Positions 15,635-25,473 are shown, counted from the stretch's first letter. The stretch is 64,000 nt of DNA from Clostridia bacterium (GCA_017509255.1 JAFWQA010000061.1:1-64000); one strand, 5' to 3'. Numbers and translations are program-made. Notes: generated by a model not told the origin, from the letters alone.

Positions 15635-16360
15635 TCACCGTTCCGTTTTATATACTTCCTGCTTTTTGCCCGGCTCCAGCCGGAGTATGATCAGCTCCAG
15701 CGGGTCGTTGATCCTCGGGACCCTTGACCCGTTCGTCATCCCCCGGGAAAGCAGCATTTTTCCGTCATCATACAGCCCGTGGGTCATCTTCGGAAAAAAG
15801 CCCTGTCCCGGCGCGAAAAGGCCCTGCCCGAAAAGCTGTACCTGCCCGCCGTGCGCGTGGCCGCACACCGTGAAGTCCACGTTCCTTCCGGATACATAGT
15901 CCCTGTACATTTCGGGATGATGGCACATCAGCAGCCGGAAGCCGTTCTCCCTCTCAAACCGGTCCAGAAACTCCGTATCCGCTTTGCCTTCCCATGCGCT
16001 GGAAAGGCCTCCCAGCTGGATCCCTTCAAACTCCGTGCTCTCATTGTCCAGAAGGGTTACGCGGCTTTCCTTTACCAGCCTCATCCATTCTTCCCGGAAC
16101 GCGAACCTCCGTTCATGGTTGCCCAGGGAGTAGAACACCGGAGCCGCCTCCGGCGCTTCCTTCAGGAAGCAGGCTGCCCGGTCGTACTTTTTCCGGTGCC
16201 GGTCCACCAGGTCCCCCGGCACCAGGATCGCGTCGCACTTCGCAAGATCCTCTGTCACGTCACTGTACGGCGCGTTGTGCAGGTCCGCGGCAACAGCCAG
16301 CTTCAGCGGTTTCCGGATCTTTTCCGATGTCACGGTATAATATACGCGTTTTCTCCTCAT
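15635..16360 (-). CDS. Calcineurin-like metallophosphoesterase (YkuE/YaeI type)
   Basis: 241 residues from ATG 16360, which overlaps the upstream stop as ATGA. The metal ligands of the family are visible: AVAADLHN (D-x-H), VPGDLVDR (GD), SLGNHER (GNH), LLMCHHPE and VCGHAHGGQ (GHxHGGQ). The GHxHGGQ ending is typical of the YkuE/YaeI branch, whose members act at or near the membrane on phosphodiester lipids or related compounds. It is co-transcribed with the membrane protein genes upstream. Confidence 0.88.
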   Translation of the reverse strand: MRRKRVYYTVTSEKIRKPLKLAVAADLHNAPYSDVTEDLAKCDAILVPGDLVDRHRKKYDRAACFLKEAPEAAPVFYSLGNHERRFAFREEWMRLVKESRVTLLDNESTEFEGIQLGGLSSAWEGKADTEFLDRFERENGFRLLMCHHPEMYRDYVSGRNVDFTVCGHAHGGQVQLFGQGLFAPGQGFFPKMTHGLYDDGKMLLSRGMTNGSRVPRINDPLELIILRLEPGKKQEVYKTER

Positions 16361-17235
16361 CCGCGTCCCGTCCTTTTCCGGCACAGCGCCCCCAATGTCC
16401 ACGCCCCGAACAGGACTACCAGCAGAAGGACTGTCTGCAGAAGCATTCGGCTTTCCAGCAGGCTAAACTGCAGGGCAAGTATCTCAGAGGATTCTTTCAG
16501 CATTCCGACGGGATCCAGGATCTTCCACAGTACGGAGCACAGCAGGATCAGCAGACCGTCCGCGCCGAGCGCGAAGGAGATATAGCGGAAGCCCATGGAT
16601 ATTCTGCGGCTCATCAGCAGTACGATCAGTCCCGCCAGCAGCAGGCTCGCCAGTCCGGCAGCCTGCGGCAGCTGCTGCAGAACTGTCATCCAAACCGGCA
16701 GGTTGATCCTTTCGCCGACCTTTTTCATGGCCACGCGCAGAAGCTTCCCTCTCACGCTTACCGCGGCACGGGTCACGGTTTTTTCGGTTTCCCGTCTCAG
16801 CTTTTCCGCCCTTTCCGCCGCGGAGCCGTCCTCATCCGTTTGAGGCAGGCTTCTGCCGATCGCTTCCGCCAGCTCCTCCGACGTCCAGGATGGTTCCTCC
16901 GTCATAACGCCGGTCCGCGCAGCCGCGGTCCACCATCTGACAGCTTTCCGGTTCAGCTCCTCCAGCTCTTCCCGGGAGACGGCTCCTGTCGCCGTTCCTT
17001 CCGGAAACCCGTATTCCTCCGCGAGCATGGCGGTTTCCTTCTCGATTTTTTCCGTCTGTGCCTGTATGGAGGCCCGGTCCAGGGCCACGTTCTCATGCAG
17101 CGTTTCAGACGTCAGCAGCTGTATGGCAGCCTCGCTGAGCAGCGCCGAGAGCGTACACAGTGTCAGCAGGAAAGCCAGTATCGCCGAGATCCTTCGTGCC
17201 GTTCGGGACGGTCTGTTCCGATTCACTCTTCTCAT
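16357..17235 (-). CDS. Membrane protein of unknown function
   Basis: 292 residues from ATG 17235. There is one N-terminal membrane segment (about residues 14-36, ISAILAFLLTLCTLSALLSEAA), a charged extracytoplasmic region of about 140 residues, and then three hydrophobic spans (LASLLLAGLIVLLMS, FALGADGLLILLCSVLW, LLQTVLLLVVLFGAWTLGAL). No known motif was recognised. It overlaps both neighbours by four bases (ATGA), which is tight coupling with the 54-residue membrane peptide before it and the phosphoesterase after it. Confidence 0.75.
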   Translation of the reverse strand: MRRVNRNRPSRTARRISAILAFLLTLCTLSALLSEAAIQLLTSETLHENVALDRASIQAQTEKIEKETAMLAEEYGFPEGTATGAVSREELEELNRKAVRWWTAAARTGVMTEEPSWTSEELAEAIGRSLPQTDEDGSAAERAEKLRRETEKTVTRAAVSVRGKLLRVAMKKVGERINLPVWMTVLQQLPQAAGLASLLLAGLIVLLMSRRISMGFRYISFALGADGLLILLCSVLWKILDPVGMLKESSEILALQFSLLESRMLLQTVLLLVVLFGAWTLGALCRKRTGRG

Positions 17236-17396
17236 CCTGTCACCGCCATTTTGATGACCGTATGGATCAGGTCCTTCACCGTTCCGCCCAGGATCAGCGC
17301 CGCGGCGATAATGGCTGCCGCGATCGGCAGCGCAAGCCACAGGGAAAAGCGCGCCGCCCTTCCCAGCTGTTTGCGTTTATTCTCCGTCTTTGTCAT
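17232..17396 (-). CDS. Small 54-residue single-span membrane protein
   Basis: A complete frame from ATG 17396 to TGA 17232, with AAGGAG nine bases upstream of the start. The first 17 residues are basic (MTKTENKRKQLGRAARFSLW). One membrane span follows (about 18-39, LPIAAAIIAAALILGG), then a short tail. Its stop overlaps the start of the next membrane protein (ATGA), and it lies 43 bases after uvrB. The coupling suggests a subunit or chaperone of the downstream membrane protein. Family not recognised. Confidence 0.65.
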   Translation of the reverse strand: MTKTENKRKQLGRAARFSLWLALPIAAAIIAAALILGGTVKDLIHTVIKMAVTG

Positions 17397-17439
17397 CCTG
17401 CTCCTTGTTCCTTTCCGTATCCCGGTCCCTGTCCGGCTT

Positions 17440-19467
17440 TTATCTGCGCCGTGTTTCCGATTTCCGGCTTCTCTCTCTTCTGTGCCGGCGCTGCTGGGTA
17501 TCCTCCTTCACGGGGGCTTCCCCTCTCAGTTCCAGCAGACGGTCACGCAGCTTTGCGGCGCGCTCGAATTCCAGTTCCTTCGCCGCGGTGAGCATATCCT
17601 CCTCGATCTGCCTTTCCAGCGCCGCCCTTTCCTCCTCGGTCAGCTCCGCTCCCGCGGTCTCCTCCACCTGCTTCGTGATTTCCAGCACGGAGCGGATCGC
17701 GTTCCTCACGCTCTCCGGCGTGATGCCGTGCTGCCGGTTGTACTCTTCCTGGATCGCTCTCCGGCGGTTCGTTTCGCTCATGGCCTTCATCATGCTGTCG
17801 GTCATGGTATCCCCGTACAGGATCACGCGCCCGTCAACATTCCGCGCGGCGCGGCCGATCGTCTGCACCAGGGATGTCTCGCTGCGCAGGAAGCCTTCCT
17901 TGTCCGCGTCCAGGATGGCCACCAGAGCCACCTCCGGCAGATCCAGTCCCTCGCGCAGCAGGTTAATGCCCACCAGTACGTCGAACTCGCCCAGCCGCAG
18001 ATCGCGCAGCAGCTTCATCCGCTCGATCGTGAGGATATCGCTGTGCAGATACCGCACCCTGATCTCCAGCTCGCGCAGATATTCCGTCAGGCTTTCCGCC
18101 ATCCGTTTGGTCAGCGTTGTCACCAGCACACGTTCGTTCTTCGCCGTCACGGCACGGATCTCGCCGACCAGGTCGTCGATCTGCCCGGTCGCCCTGCGCA
18201 GGATCACCTTCGGATCCAGCAGCCCGGTCGGACGGATGATCTGTTCCACCACCTGCTGCGCCCTTTCCCTCTCGTACGGGCCGGGCGTCGCGGAAACATA
18301 GATGGTCTGGCCGATCCTCGCCTCGAATTCCGGGAAAAGCAGCGGCCGGTTGTCATAGGCGGAGGGCAGGCGGAAGCCGTAGTCCACCAGCGTGTCCTTC
18401 CGGGCCCGGTCGCCGTTGTACATGGCGCGGATCTGCGGCACGGTCACATGACTCTCGTCGATCATGACCAGGAAATCTCCGGTAAAATAATCCAGCAGCG
18501 TGTAGGGCGCGTCCCCGGGCTTCCTGCCGTCAAAATACCGGGAATAGTTTTCGATTCCCTGGCAGTAGCCGATCTCGCGCATCATCTCAATGTCATACCG
18601 GGTGCGCTGGGCGATCCGCTGAGCTTCCAGCAGCCGGCCCTGGCTCTCAAATTCCGCGATCCGTTCCTTCAGATCCTTCTCGATGTCCCCGATATGCTCC
18701 TCCATTCGGGCCGGATCCGTTGCGTAATGGGTCGCCGGGAAAAGCGCGGCATGCTCCAGGATGCTGAGCACATGCCCGCTCACCGCTTCGATCTCGCAGA
18801 TCCGTTCGATCTCGTCACCGAAGAACTCAATACGCAGGGCCTTCTCGTGTTCACCGGCCGGAATGACCTCCACGGTATCCCCGCGCACACGGAAGGTACC
18901 CCGGGCGAATTCCACGTCATTCCTGTCATACTGGATATCGGTCAGTGCGCGCAGCAGGCTGCCCCGTTCCATCTGCATCCCCGGCCGCAGGCTGATCATC
19001 TGTCCCTCGTATTCACTCGGGTCGCCCATGGAATAAATGCAGCTGACGGAAGCGACGATGATCACATCCTTCCGCTCGCGCAGCGCGGCGGTGGCGGAGT
19101 GCCGCATCCGGTCGATCTCATCATTGACGGACGCGTCCTTTTCAATATAGGTATCGGAGGACGCGATATACGCCTCCGGCTGATAATAATCATAGTAGGA
19201 AACAAAGTACTCCACCCGGCTGTCCGGAAAGAAAGCCCTCAGCTCGCTGCACAGCTGCGCAGCCAGCGTCTTGTTGTGCGCGATCACCAGCGTGGGCTTC
19301 TGCACCTTCTCGATCACGGATGCCATGGTGAAGGTCTTGCCGGAGCCTGTCACGCCCAGCAGGATCTGGTCCTTCAGGCCTTCCTTCACGCCTCTGGCCA
19401 GCGCCTCAATGGCCTCCGGCTGGTCGCCGGATGCCTGATAGGGTGCCTTCAGGATAAACTTGTCCAT
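17440..19467 (-). CDS. uvrB: Excinuclease ABC subunit B
   Basis: 675 residues. Walker A is [12 protein letters not shown] and the beta-hairpin region is [14 protein letters not shown]. Helicase motifs follow ([32 protein letters not shown]), and a C-terminal UVR domain binds UvrC ([18 protein letters not shown]). It verifies DNA damage and loads UvrC in nucleotide excision repair. It overlaps rnz by 19 bases and starts behind AGGAGG. No uvrA or uvrC is in the window. Confidence 0.97.
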   Translation of the reverse strand: MDKFILKAPYQASGDQPEAIEALARGVKEGLKDQILLGVTGSGKTFTMASVIEKVQKPTLVIAHNKTLAAQLCSELRAFFPDSRVEYFVSYYDYYQPEAYIASSDTYIEKDASVNDEIDRMRHSATAALRERKDVIIVASVSCIYSMGDPSEYEGQMISLRPGMQMERGSLLRALTDIQYDRNDVEFARGTFRVRGDTVEVIPAGEHEKALRIEFFGDEIERICEIEAVSGHVLSILEHAALFPATHYATDPARMEEHIGDIEKDLKERIAEFESQGRLLEAQRIAQRTRYDIEMMREIGYCQGIENYSRYFDGRKPGDAPYTLLDYFTGDFLVMIDESHVTVPQIRAMYNGDRARKDTLVDYGFRLPSAYDNRPLLFPEFEARIGQTIYVSATPGPYERERAQQVVEQIIRPTGLLDPKVILRRATGQIDDLVGEIRAVTAKNERVLVTTLTKRMAESLTEYLRELEIRVRYLHSDILTIERMKLLRDLRLGEFDVLVGINLLREGLDLPEVALVAILDADKEGFLRSETSLVQTIGRAARNVDGRVILYGDTMTDSMMKAMSETNRRRAIQEEYNRQHGITPESVRNAIRSVLEITKQVEETAGAELTEEERAALERQIEEDMLTAAKELEFERAAKLRDRLLELRGEAPVKEDTQQRRHRRERSRKSETRRR

Positions 19468-20390
19468 GCCGCCTCCTGATCCTTCGGATAGCGCAGGGTG
19501 ACCTCCAGGCCGTCCCTGCCTGCGTAGGTTGCCGGAAAGATTTCCCGGGCCGCGGGGATGAATGTCTCAGGATCATCCATGCTGGTGCTGAAATGGGTCA
19601 GCAGCAGTGCGCCCGCGCCGGCGCTTCGGGCGACGGATGCCGCCTCTGAAAAGAGCATATGGTGATTTTTCAGGGCCTGCGGGCGCTTTTCCTCCTCACC
19701 GTACATACCCTCCAGCACCAGCAGGTCCGCGCCGGCGCAGTTCTTTTGCAGGGTCTCGCACGGGCGCGTGTCGGTGGAATAGACGAAGGTGATTCCCTTT
19801 CTTTCCCGCCCCGTCACGTTCTCAGGCCGGATCTTCTTCAGGCCCAGCCTCACGGTCTCGCCGGCCTGCAGCCTTTTCCATTCCTCCACCGGCACTCCCA
19901 GCGCCTTTGCCTTCTCCGGGTCAAAAGCTGCTCCGCGCTCCAGGGTAAAGCGAAAGCCGTAGCACGGGATCCCGCCGTGATTGACGGGAAAAGCCCGTAT
20001 TTTCAGGCCGATCATTTCAAATTCGCTTCCGGCCGCCGGGATCTCATGCAACATGACCGGGTAGCTCAGCGGAGGGACCACCACGCACAGTCCTTCCACA
20101 ATACGCTTGATCCCGACGGGGCCGTAAATGTGGAAGGGCTCATCCCGTCCGGCCTTCTCCAGGCTCAGCAGTAACCCGGTCAGCCCCGTGCAGTGATCTC
20201 CGTGATAATGGGTGAGCACCGCGCCGTCCAGGCAGCGGAAGCCCCAGCCGAGGCGCCGGATCCCGACCTGCGTCCCTTCGCCGCAGTCCACCAGCATGCC
20301 CCGCCCGTTGACACGGATATACAGGGAAGCCAGCGCTCTTTCCGGCAGCGGCAGCGTACCGCCCGTGCCCAGCGTGCACAGCTCCAGCAT
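19449..20390 (-). CDS. rnz: Ribonuclease Z
   Basis: 313 residues of the metallo-beta-lactamase fold. The zinc motif is [12 protein letters not shown]. Further ligands lie in [15 protein letters not shown] and [12 protein letters not shown]. It removes the 3' trailer from tRNA precursors. The start is supported by GGAGGGAAGCCG before ATG 20390. It is the first gene of the operon leading into uvrB, driven by the promoter at 20421-20449. Confidence 0.93.
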   Translation of the reverse strand: MLELCTLGTGGTLPLPERALASLYIRVNGRGMLVDCGEGTQVGIRRLGWGFRCLDGAVLTHYHGDHCTGLTGLLLSLEKAGRDEPFHIYGPVGIKRIVEGLCVVVPPLSYPVMLHEIPAAGSEFEMIGLKIRAFPVNHGGIPCYGFRFTLERGAAFDPEKAKALGVPVEEWKRLQAGETVRLGLKKIRPENVTGRERKGITFVYSTDTRPCETLQKNCAGADLLVLEGMYGEEEKRPQALKNHHMLFSEAASVARSAGAGALLLTHFSTSMDDPETFIPAAREIFPATYAGRDGLEVTLRYPKDQEAAWTSLS

Positions 20391-20420
20391 CGGCTTCCCT
20401 CCTTTCGGTCCGTTCTTTTT

Positions 20421-20449
20421 ATTGTATGGATTTTCCCGTATAAAGTCAA
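20421..20449 (-). promoter_or_regulatory. Promoter of the rnz-uvrB operon
   Basis: Minus strand: TTGACT (20444-20449), 17-base spacer, TACAAT (20421-20426). Confidence 0.8.
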
Positions 20450-20490
20450 TTCTCTCCCTTCATCCGGGTCTGTTTTTCACTTCTGTATTT

Positions 20491-20526
20491 TATGCATACT
20501 TTTATGCATATTTTGAATATTATGCA
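20491..20526 (+). promoter_or_regulatory. Candidate arginine repressor sites upstream of argG
   Basis: Two TATGCATA palindromes (20491-20498 and 20503-20510, centres 12 bases apart) are followed by TGAATATTATGCA (20514-20526). They lie 40-75 bases upstream of the argG -35 box. The AT-rich TGNAT...ATNCA character recalls ArgR/AhrC boxes, but the spacing does not match the classic consensus exactly. Confidence 0.4.
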
Positions 20527-20564
20527 GTCGTTTGTTTTTTGTTAATTATTTTTGTTTTTTCTAC

Positions 20565-20593
20565 TTGACAAACTGTTTTTGAGGGTGTATATT
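20565..20593 (+). promoter_or_regulatory. Promoter of the arginine operon
   Basis: TTGACA (20565-20570), 17-base spacer, TATATT (20588-20593). The GAAGGAGGA ribosome site of argG follows at 20611-20619. Confidence 0.85.
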
Positions 20594-20626
20594 CCGTGCA
20601 TATTAATTCACGAAGGAGGATTTCCC

Positions 20627-21847
20627 ATGAATAAAGCTGACATTAAGAAGGTCGTTCTCGCCTACTCCGGCGGACTCGATACATCCATTATTATTCCGTG
20701 GCTGAAGGAAAACTACAACGATCCCGAGATCATCGCCGTCTCCGGCAACGTCGGTCAGGCCGACGAGCTGGAAGGTCTGGAGGAAAAAGCGAAGAAGACC
20801 GGCGCATCCAAGCTCTACGTCCTGGATCTGACGGATGAATATGTAGATAATTACATCATCCCCACCATGAAGGCCGGCGCCGTTTATGAGGATTACCTTC
20901 TGGGCACCAGCCATGCCCGGCCCTGCATCGCCAAGGGGCTGGTCGACATAGCCCTGAAGGAAGGCGCCGATGCCATCTGCCACGGCTGCACCGGCAAGGG
21001 CAATGATCAGGTTCGGTTTGAACTCGCGATCAAGCACTTCGCCCCGAACATGCCCATCATCGCCCCCTGGCGTGAGTGGAGCATCAAGAGCCGGGACGAG
21101 GAGATCGACTACGCCGAGGCGCATAACATCCCGCTGAAGATTACCCGGGAAACCAACTACTCCAAGGACAAGAACCTCTGGCATCTGAGCCATGAGGGCC
21201 TGGATCTGGAGGATACCGGCAATGAGCCGCAGTATGAGAAGCCCGGCTTCCTGGAAATGGGCGTTTCCCCCATTGACGCTCCTGACGTTCCCACCTACGT
21301 CACCCTCGAGTTCGAAAAGGGCGTCCCGGTCGCCATTGACGGCGAAAAGATGTCCGCCAAGAATATCATTTACAAGCTGAACGAGCTGGGCGGCAAGAAC
21401 GGCATCGGCATCATCGACATTGTTGAAAACCGGCTGGTCGGCATGAAGTGCCGCGGCGTCTATGAGACTCCCGGCGGAACCATCCTCTACAAGGCGCATC
21501 AGACCCTCGAGTCCGTCTGCCTGGACAAGCTGACCATGCATGAGAAGCAAAAGCTGTCCATCACCTTTGCCGAACTGGTCTACAACGGCCTGTGGTTCTC
21601 CCCCCTGCGGGAGGCGCTGTCCGCCTTCGTCGACAAGACCCAGGAAAAGGTCACCGGCAAGGTCAGGCTGAAGCTGTATAAAGGCAACATCATCAAAGCC
21701 GGTGTCTGGAGCGACTATTCCCTCTATTCCGAAGACATCGCCACCTTCGGAGCCAGCGATTACAACCAGAAGGATTCCGCCGGCTTCATCACCCTCTTCG
21801 GTCTGCCCACCGCCGTTCAGGCCATGGTTGACGCGAAGAACAAGTAA
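20627..21847 (+). CDS. argG: Argininosuccinate synthase
   Basis: 406 residues from ATG 20627 (GAAGGAGGA upstream); the frame upstream of this contains the promoter. The ATP-binding P-loop [10 protein letters not shown] lies at residues 12-21. It joins citrulline and aspartate with ATP hydrolysis to AMP, the penultimate step of arginine synthesis. It is the first gene of the operon. The 70-base gap to argC holds a weak hairpin (21866-21895) with four T residues. Confidence 0.97.
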   Translation: MNKADIKKVVLAYSGGLDTSIIIPWLKENYNDPEIIAVSGNVGQADELEGLEEKAKKTGASKLYVLDLTDEYVDNYIIPTMKAGAVYEDYLLGTSHARPCIAKGLVDIALKEGADAICHGCTGKGNDQVRFELAIKHFAPNMPIIAPWREWSIKSRDEEIDYAEAHNIPLKITRETNYSKDKNLWHLSHEGLDLEDTGNEPQYEKPGFLEMGVSPIDAPDVPTYVTLEFEKGVPVAIDGEKMSAKNIIYKLNELGGKNGIGIIDIVENRLVGMKCRGVYETPGGTILYKAHQTLESVCLDKLTMHEKQKLSITFAELVYNGLWFSPLREALSAFVDKTQEKVTGKVRLKLYKGNIIKAGVWSDYSLYSEDIATFGASDYNQKDSAGFITLFGLPTAVQAMVDAKNK

Positions 21848-21918
21848 TACCGTCTTCTTTCAAAGGCGCTTCCGCACTTTATCCGTACGGAACGCTTTTG
21901 ATTTATAGGAGGAAACTC

Positions 21919-22842
21919 ATGTACAAAGTCTTTATTGACGGCAGCGCCGGCACCACCGGCCTTCGCATCCGGGAACGTCTTTCCGCCCGCACCGATCTCG
22001 AGCTGATCGTTCTGCCCGAAGAGACCCGCAAGGATGTCTCCGCCCGGCGTGACGCGCTGAATTCCGCGGACGTTTCCTTTCTCTGCCTGCCGGATGCCGC
22101 GGCAGTGGAAGCAGTTTCCCTGATCACCTCCCCCGACACGGTCGTGATCGATACCTCCACCGCCCATCGGGTCAGCCCCGGCTGGACCTACGGCTTCCCG
22201 GAGCTGAAGGGGCAGAAAGAAAAGATCGCCGCCTCGAAGCGGATCGCGAACCCCGGGTGCCATGCCACAGGCTTTATCTCCCTGGTAGCGCCGCTGACGG
22301 CCGCCGGCATCCTGAAAAAGGACGCCCGCCTTTCCTGCTTCTCCCTCACCGGTTATTCCGGAGGCGGCAAGAAAATGATCGCCGAGTATGAAGATGAAGG
22401 GCGCGACCCCCTGCTGGACGCGCCCCGTCAGTACGGCCTGACTCAGTCCCACAAACACCTGCCGGAAATGGCGGCGGTGTGCGGTCTGGATCACGCTCCC
22501 GTCTTTTGCCCCATTGTCGCGCCCTATTACGCCGGCATGGAGGTCACCGTCCCGCTGACGGACGCCGACACCCCGCTGGAGCCTCAGGAACTGCTGGAGG
22601 TTTTCAGCGCCTATTACCCGTCCGGAGCGGTCCGCGTCTCCTGCGGCAGCGGCGAAAACGGCTTCCTCTCCGCCTCCGCCATGGAAAGCCGGGACGACCT
22701 GGAGATCCTGGTTCTCGGCAACCGGGAAAGGAAGCTGCTGGTCTCCCGCTTTGACAATCTCGGTAAAGGAGCCTCAGGCGCCGCGATTCAGAATATGAAT
22801 CTGGTGCTGGGCGCCGGCGAATTCGCCGGTCTGGTGATTTGA
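21919..22842 (+). CDS. argC: N-acetyl-gamma-glutamyl-phosphate reductase, short (type 2) form
   Basis: 307 residues from ATG 21919, preceded by TAGGAGGAAACTC. The N-terminal Rossmann loop is DGSAGTTGLRI. The catalytic cysteine lies in ANPGCHATG. The length and the SHKHLPEM segment fit the shorter ArgC type. It reduces N-acetylglutamyl phosphate to the semialdehyde with NADPH, the third step of the pathway. It ends four bases before the GNAT gene. Confidence 0.94.
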   Translation: MYKVFIDGSAGTTGLRIRERLSARTDLELIVLPEETRKDVSARRDALNSADVSFLCLPDAAAVEAVSLITSPDTVVIDTSTAHRVSPGWTYGFPELKGQKEKIAASKRIANPGCHATGFISLVAPLTAAGILKKDARLSCFSLTGYSGGGKKMIAEYEDEGRDPLLDAPRQYGLTQSHKHLPEMAAVCGLDHAPVFCPIVAPYYAGMEVTVPLTDADTPLEPQELLEVFSAYYPSGAVRVSCGSGENGFLSASAMESRDDLEILVLGNRERKLLVSRFDNLGKGASGAAIQNMNLVLGAGEFAGLVI

Positions 22843-22846
22843 CGGA

Positions 22847-23317
22847 ATGAATAAGGTTACGATCCTGCCGATGACCATTGACGATTATGATGATGTCCGG
22901 AACCTGTGGATGACGATCCGCGGCTTCGGTATCCGCGCGCTGGACGATTCCCGGGAGGACATTCAGCGATTCATTGAGCGGAACCCCACCACCAGCGTGG
23001 TAGCCCGCTGTGACGGAAAGATCGTCGGCTCCATCCTCTGCGGCTCGGACGGCCGTCAGGGCGCGCTCTATCACGTCTGTGTCGCTCGCGAATACCGCCG
23101 TCGCGGCATCGGCACCCACATGGTCGGCTACTGCATGCACCAGCTCCGGCTGATGGGCATCAACAAGGTCGCGCTGATCGCCTTCGCAGACAACAGCGTG
23201 GGAAACGCGTTCTGGAAGCAGATCGGCTGGAAGCAGTCAGACGTCAACTACTATGAATTCGTGCTGAACGAAAAAAATATCACAAGGTTTATAGGAGAAG
23301 AAAGCGATGATCAGTAA
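22847..23317 (+). CDS. GNAT acetyltransferase inside the arginine operon
   Basis: 156 residues with the acetyl-CoA loop VAREYRRRGIGTHMV and the following helix MHQLRLMGINKVALIAF. It lies four bases after argC and overlaps argJ by 11 bases, so it is an integral part of the operon. Its place suggests a role in arginine synthesis, for example as a small N-acetylglutamate synthase that tops up the ArgJ cycle. That is inference; the GNAT fold alone does not show the substrate. Confidence 0.85.
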   Translation: MNKVTILPMTIDDYDDVRNLWMTIRGFGIRALDDSREDIQRFIERNPTTSVVARCDGKIVGSILCGSDGRQGALYHVCVAREYRRRGIGTHMVGYCMHQLRLMGINKVALIAFADNSVGNAFWKQIGWKQSDVNYYEFVLNEKNITRFIGEESDDQ

Positions 23318-24548
23318 GATTTCGGGCGGCGTCACTGCCGCGAAGGGCTTCAGCGCGGCCTGCTGTGCCGCCGGCATCAAGTATCAGGGCCGTACGGACA
23401 TGGCCATGATTCTGAGCGCCGTTCCCTGCAATGTGGCCGGAACCTTCACCACCAACCGGGTCAAGGCCGCTCCCGTGCTTTGGGACAGCCGTATCGTTTA
23501 TGACGTCCGTCAGGCGCAGGCAGTAGTCGTCAACGCCGGTATCGCCAACGCGGCCACCGGTGATGAGGGAATGGCCCTGTGCGCGCAGACCGCGGACTTC
23601 ACCGGCAAGCTCTTCGGCATTCCCGCCGATTCCGTGCTTCTGGGCTCCACCGGCGTCATCGGCCCGAACATCCCGATCGATAAGATCACCGCGGGCGTCT
23701 CCGCCATGAAGGAAACGCTTTCCGATACCGAAGAGGCCGGAACGGCCGCCAGCAAGGCGATCATGACCACGGATACCGTCAACAAGGAGTTTGCCGTGGA
23801 ATTCGATCTGCCCGCTGCCGCCGGCGGCAGCGTGACCGTCCGTCTGGGCGGCATGAGCAAGGGCTCCGGCATGATCCATCCGAACATGTGCACCATGCTT
23901 GGTTACGTCACCACCGACTGCTGCATCTCCCAGCCGCTTCTGCAGAAGGCGCTGAGCGCCGTTGTTCCTGACACCTTCAACATGATCTCCGTGGACGGTG
24001 ATACCAGCACCAATGACACGCTCCTCGTGCTCTCCAACGGTCAGGCCGGCAACATCCCGATCCTGGAGGAAAATGAAAGCTACGCCGTCTTCTGTGAAGC
24101 GCTTTTCTCCGTCTGCCGGGATCTGGCCGTCAAAATGGCCGGGGACGGCGAAGGCGCCACCCATCTGGTGGAAATGTATGTGAAGGGCGCTGATACCAGG
24201 GAGCATGCCCGCACGCTGGCTCGCTCGGTCGTTTCCTCCAGTCTCGTCAAAGCCATGATTTACGGCAAAGACGCGAACTGCGGCCGTATCCTGTGCGCGC
24301 TGGGCTACGCCGGCGTGGACTTTGACCCGAAGGATATCGAGCTCTGGCTGAACGGCGCCGACGGGGACGTATGCTTCTATCAGAACGGACGCACGCAGGA
24401 TTTTGATGAGGACAGGGCGCTGGCCATTCTCTCGGAGACGGCTGTGCGCTTCACCTGCGATATGCATATGGGCACGGAGGAAGCGACAGCCTGGGGCTGT
24501 GACCTCACCTACGATTACGTCAAAATCAACGGTGACTACCGCAGCTGA
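23307..24548 (+). CDS. argJ: Glutamate N-acetyltransferase / ornithine acetyltransferase
   Basis: 413 residues. The self-cleavage site is in GMIHPNMCTMLGYVTTD. The usual motif is Ala-Thr-Met-Leu, and here the residue before the nucleophilic Thr is Cys. The enzyme transfers acetyl from N-acetylornithine to glutamate, recycling the acetyl group, and is an autoprocessed alpha/beta heterotetramer. Whether it also uses acetyl-CoA (bifunctional) cannot be told from sequence. It is followed by argB after 49 bases with a good AAAGGAG site. Confidence 0.95.
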   Translation: MISKISGGVTAAKGFSAACCAAGIKYQGRTDMAMILSAVPCNVAGTFTTNRVKAAPVLWDSRIVYDVRQAQAVVVNAGIANAATGDEGMALCAQTADFTGKLFGIPADSVLLGSTGVIGPNIPIDKITAGVSAMKETLSDTEEAGTAASKAIMTTDTVNKEFAVEFDLPAAAGGSVTVRLGGMSKGSGMIHPNMCTMLGYVTTDCCISQPLLQKALSAVVPDTFNMISVDGDTSTNDTLLVLSNGQAGNIPILEENESYAVFCEALFSVCRDLAVKMAGDGEGATHLVEMYVKGADTREHARTLARSVVSSSLVKAMIYGKDANCGRILCALGYAGVDFDPKDIELWLNGADGDVCFYQNGRTQDFDEDRALAILSETAVRFTCDMHMGTEEATAWGCDLTYDYVKINGDYRS

Positions 24549-24597
24549 TTTCGGAAAAGCCTTCCTGTAAAAAAACTTCCGAAAGGAGAATCCTCCG

Positions 24598-25473
24598 ATG
24601 AAAGACGAACTCACCAACCAGGAGCGCGCGGAGGTCCTGACCGCGGCCCTTCCCTATATCAGGCGCTATACCGGCAAGGTCGTCGTGATCAAGTACGGCG
24701 GCAACGCCATGATCAATGAGCAGCTCAAGCAGCAGGTCATGGAGGACATCGTCCTGCTGTGGCTGATCGGCGTCAAGGTCGTTCTCGTCCACGGCGGCGG
24801 GCCTGAGATCAACGACATGATGGACAAGCTGGGAAAGAAGCCCGTTTTCGTGGACGGCCTGCGCGTCACCGATCAGGAAACGATGGATATCGTCCAGATG
24901 GTGCTGGCCGGCAAGGTCAACAAAACGCTGGTCAACCTGCTGGAGATGAAGGGCGGCCGCGCGGTCGGCCTCTCCGGTATGGATGGACGCCTGTTGGAAT
25001 GCACGGTCAGGGACGAGCGGCTTGGCTTTGTCGGAAAGATCTCCCGCGTGCATATCCGTCCCGTAACGGATCTGCTGGAAAAGGGTTACATTCCCGTGGT
25101 CTCTACGGTCGGCTGTGACCGCAGCGGCAATGCCTACAACATCAACGGCGATACCGCCGCCGCCTATATCGCCGGCGCTCTGGGCGCCGAGCGCATGATC
25201 CTGATGACGGATATCGCCGGCGTTCTGCGGGACAAGGACGATCCCTCCACCCTGATCCCGCAGATCACGCTCTCCGAGCTGCCGGAGCTGTACGAAAAGG
25301 GCATCGTATCCGGCGGCATGATCCCGAAGATCAAGTGCTGCGAGGAAGCGCTGTCCCACGGCGTGCGGAATGTGATCATCATGGACGGCCGTATCCCCCA
25401 CTCCATCCTCATGGAACTGCTGACGGACGAAGGCGCCGGTACGATGATCTCAGACGGGAGTGAAAAGAAATGA
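24598..25473 (+). CDS. argB: Acetylglutamate kinase
   Basis: 291 residues of the amino acid kinase fold. The N-terminal pattern is VIKYGGNAM and the substrate loop is LVHGGGPEIN. The C-terminal part has GGMIPKIKCCEEAL. It phosphorylates N-acetylglutamate. Residues 1-30 form the mobile N-terminal helix found in arginine-sensitive kinases, so feedback inhibition by arginine is plausible. It overlaps argD by four bases (ATGA). Confidence 0.96.
   Translation: MKDELTNQERAEVLTAALPYIRRYTGKVVVIKYGGNAMINEQLKQQVMEDIVLLWLIGVKVVLVHGGGPEINDMMDKLGKKPVFVDGLRVTDQETMDIVQMVLAGKVNKTLVNLLEMKGGRAVGLSGMDGRLLECTVRDERLGFVGKISRVHIRPVTDLLEKGYIPVVSTVGCDRSGNAYNINGDTAAAYIAGALGAERMILMTDIAGVLRDKDDPSTLIPQITLSELPELYEKGIVSGGMIPKIKCCEEALSHGVRNVIIMDGRIPHSILMELLTDEGAGTMISDGSEKK

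Noticed and set aside
15994-19479. A 1161-codon plus-strand frame opposite uvrB and its neighbours
   Set aside because: uvrB and the phosphoesterase are certain on the minus strand. The frame is Arg/Pro/His/Gln-rich and has no domain or ribosome site. GC-rich codon use leaves long antisense frames open here.
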